A stretch of 64,000 nt of DNA from contig CAZARD010000004.1 in NCBI GenBank assembly GCA_964487505.1, positions 16,913 through 80,912 of the forward strand, in the 5' to 3' direction. This DNA comes from JAFDVJ01 sp964487505. Its GTDB lineage: Bacteria; Acidobacteriota; Blastocatellia; Pyrinomonadales; Pyrinomonadaceae. The notes under the pieces are model-generated. The model ran no database searches. It had not been told where the DNA came from and was given only the letters and a program-made list of their open reading frames with translations. This document shows, piece by piece, positions 60,787 to 64,000 of this stretch. Within the stretch, counting starts at the first letter, position 1. The number at the start of each line of letters is the position of its first letter. A program made the translations under genes and the position numbers.

Positions 60787-64000
<3,214 letters not shown>

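Overview
The window most likely comes from a chromosome of an Acidobacteriota member, probably class Blastocatellia (Pyrinomonas-like). This is an inference from gene content. A GWxTD-domain protein, large secreted proteins ending in FDFDGDG-type repeats, a VorB-type 2-oxoacid:ferredoxin oxidoreductase and a fused formiminotransferase-cyclodeaminase occur together, and the base composition is moderately GC-rich. No rRNA, tRNA, CRISPR array, insertion sequence or prophage was seen. The content is mostly core chromosomal.

Layout. 0-2.5 kb (+): the end of sufS, a cupin, sufU and a MenC/NSAR-type enolase. 2.6-8.7 kb (-): GWxTD protein, tatC, tatA, selD, parB and parA. Two parS-like palindromes follow, then mnmG (8.9-10.8 kb). 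10.9-15.1 kb (-): a solitary T6SS-sheath-like protein, a TPR protein and a two-domain polyphosphate kinase 2. 15.2-19.8 kb (-): a 1530-residue surface protein. 20.2-23.1 kb (-): a 2-oxoacid:ferredoxin oxidoreductase operon with CRP-like operators upstream. 23.3-27.9 kb (-): the classic rpmH-rnpA-yidD-yidC-jag-mnmE cluster. 28.0-30.9 kb (-): purN, a transglutaminase-like protein and purM. 31.2-35.0 kb (+): DHH phosphoesterase, a small hypothetical, a DUF445 protein and a DUF2807 protein. 35.05 kb (-): a NuiA-like nuclease inhibitor. 35.5-38.9 kb (+): dnaA, the putative oriC and dnaN. 39.5-47.4 kb (-): larA-like, CDF transporter, NucA-like secreted nuclease and a 1246-residue surface protein. 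47.7-60.7 kb: SdrD-B-like protein, mntP, a hypothetical, amino acid permease, small secreted protein, NAD kinase, M13 peptidase, FTCD and a small membrane protein. The right edge holds the 3' part of rpoC.

How the genes work together. Origin functions (dnaA, dnaN, oriC, parAB, mnmE/mnmG, rpmH/rnpA/yidC) are all present, but scattered over about 30 kb and separated by metabolic and surface genes. Fe-S assembly (SufS/SufU) supplies clusters for enzymes such as the ferredoxin oxidoreductase. TatA/TatC and YidC/YidD provide membrane export and insertion.

The main observations are these. selD is a selenoprotein gene: its active-site codon is an in-frame TGA, and the true start lies upstream of it. 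rpmH is nested inside an extended rnpA frame. The parS-like sites are built as TGTGGAAC-GTTCCACA, and one lies in the last codons of mnmG. Homologues of the Anabaena nuclease NucA and its inhibitor NuiA lie on either side of dnaA-oriC-dnaN. An orphan, C-terminally shortened TssB-TssC fusion is co-transcribed with a TPR protein. A CDF transporter appears to use ATC as its start codon.
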